This document shows positions 5,255-5,889 of a DNA stretch of 5,889 bases, piece after piece (the stretch's first letter is position 1; every line of letters begins with the position of its first letter). The DNA is from Azonexus sp. (GTDB lineage: Bacteria; Pseudomonadota; Gammaproteobacteria; Burkholderiales; Rhodocyclaceae). The translations under genes were made by a program, and so were the position numbers. The notes beneath the pieces were generated by a model that saw only the letters and a program-made list of their open reading frames with translations, was not told the DNA's origin and made no database searches. The stretch lies in NCBI GenBank assembly GCA_031285115.1, contig JAITWU010000325.1:1-5889 (forward strand). The letters are read 5' to 3'.

Positions 5255-5889
5255 TGACCGACACCCGCTGGTCAGCGCCGCTGTTCGCGCCGCTGCGGCA
5301 ATGGCTGGAACAACTGCCAACAGCCCCGGCGACCGCCGGTCTCAATGACCTGCTCGCCCGCCATCCACTGCCCGCCCCCAACGGCAGGCGCCTGCGCTTC
5401 GCGCCGCCCAGCGCCGACGGCTTGAGCTACGAAGCCCGCGTCTGGATAGAAGGCATCGTCGAAACCCGCCCCGACAACTGGCACGACTTCTTCAACGCCC
5501 TGGTCTGGCAGACCTTTCCCCGCGCCAAGCGGGCTATCAACGCCTGCCACATCGCCGCCGCAACACCGGACCGCGCCACGCGCGGCCCGCGGCGCGACGC
5601 GCTCACGCATTTTGACGAATGCGGTCTGGTCGTACTGTCGCCCCGCCCCGAACTGCTCGACCTGCTACGCCGCCACCGCTGGCGGGAATTATTCGTCGAC
5701 CGGCGGCAAGCCACGCGCGCCGCCATGCGCTTTGTCGTTTTCGGCCATGCGACTTATGAGGCGCTGTTGCAACCCTTTCGCGGCCTGACCGCCAAAGCCG
5801 TGTTGTACGAAATTGGCGAGGACTGGCTTGATCTGTCAAACGCGGCCCTCAACAGCCGCATCGATGAACGCCTGGCCAACGATTTCACC
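5254..5889 (+). CDS. DUF3025 domain-containing protein, 3' truncated by the window
   Basis: The frame starts at ATG 5254, whose first base is the last base of the lipoprotein's TGA (TGATG), and stays open for 212 codons to the window end. The product fits the DUF3025 family, soluble proteins of beta- and gammaproteobacteria with unknown function. Its marks are YEARVWIEGIVETRPDNWHDFFNALVW (59-85), where NWHDFFNALVW is the most diagnostic part, then FPRAKRAINACH (88-99), RDALTHFDECGLVVLS (114-129), LLRRHRWRELF (137-147) and MRFVVFGHATYEALLQPFRGLTAKAVL (158-184). The visible part covers most of the usual domain. There is no signal peptide or membrane segment, so it is probably cytoplasmic. There is no clear Shine-Dalgarno, and initiation is probably by termination-reinitiation from the lipoprotein gene. 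Enzymatic activity cannot be inferred. His77, Asp78 and the FGH motif are conserved polar residues worth noting. Confidence 0.88.
   Translation, partial: MTDTRWSAPLFAPLRQWLEQLPTAPATAGLNDLLARHPLPAPNGRRLRFAPPSADGLSYEARVWIEGIVETRPDNWHDFFNALVWQTFPRAKRAINACHIAAATPDRATRGPRRDALTHFDECGLVVLSPRPELLDLLRRHRWRELFVDRRQATRAAMRFVVFGHATYEALLQPFRGLTAKAVLYEIGEDWLDLSNAALNSRIDERLANDFT

Noticed and set aside
5272..5839. Minus-strand open frames opposite the DUF3025 gene
   Set aside because: The plus frame carries the full set of DUF3025 motifs and continues from the lipoprotein gene. The minus frames have no family features.

Overview
The window is GC-rich and packed almost wall to wall with genes. No gap between genes exceeds 28 bases. 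Gene content and order point to a Gram-negative betaproteobacterium, possibly near the Rhodocyclales. The clues are a YraN/SIS/DolP cluster next to rsmI, heptose (LPS core) enzymes, a class II PyrC and a DUF3025 protein. The taxonomic call rests on recognising protein families and synteny, not on a search.

Layout. Bases 1-351 (+) hold the C-terminal end of an HDOD-type signalling protein, cut by the window start. It converges on a leftward cluster of five genes that reads from about 2895 down to 374: yraN, a small exported HIRAN-domain protein, gmhA (SIS-fold phosphoheptose isomerase), dolP (dual-BON lipoprotein) and rfaE2 (heptose-1-phosphate adenylyltransferase). Overlaps (23 bases for yraN/HIRAN, 4 bases for gmhA/dolP) and very short gaps suggest one transcript. 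Diverging from it, with only 10 bases between the two start codons, is a rightward cluster: rsmI, pyrC, a small lipoprotein of unknown function and a DUF3025 protein that runs off the window end.

How the genes fit together. The leftward cluster is envelope-centred. GmhA makes the heptose phosphate and RfaE2 does the final nucleotide activation to ADP-heptose for the LPS inner core. DolP supports outer-membrane integrity. YraN is a nuclease-fold protein of unresolved role that travels with DolP and SIS proteins in many proteobacteria, and E. coli has a similar yraL(rsmI)-lpoA-yraN-diaA-dolP neighbourhood. The rightward cluster combines ribosomal RNA methylation (RsmI), pyrimidine synthesis (PyrC) and two uncharacterised proteins.

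No RNA genes, mobile elements, CRISPR arrays, phage genes or convincing rho-independent terminators were seen. Most of the window is conserved housekeeping sequence. The least explained parts are the signal-peptide-bearing HIRAN protein, the lipoprotein between pyrC and the DUF3025 gene, and the very tight divergent rsmI/yraN start region.
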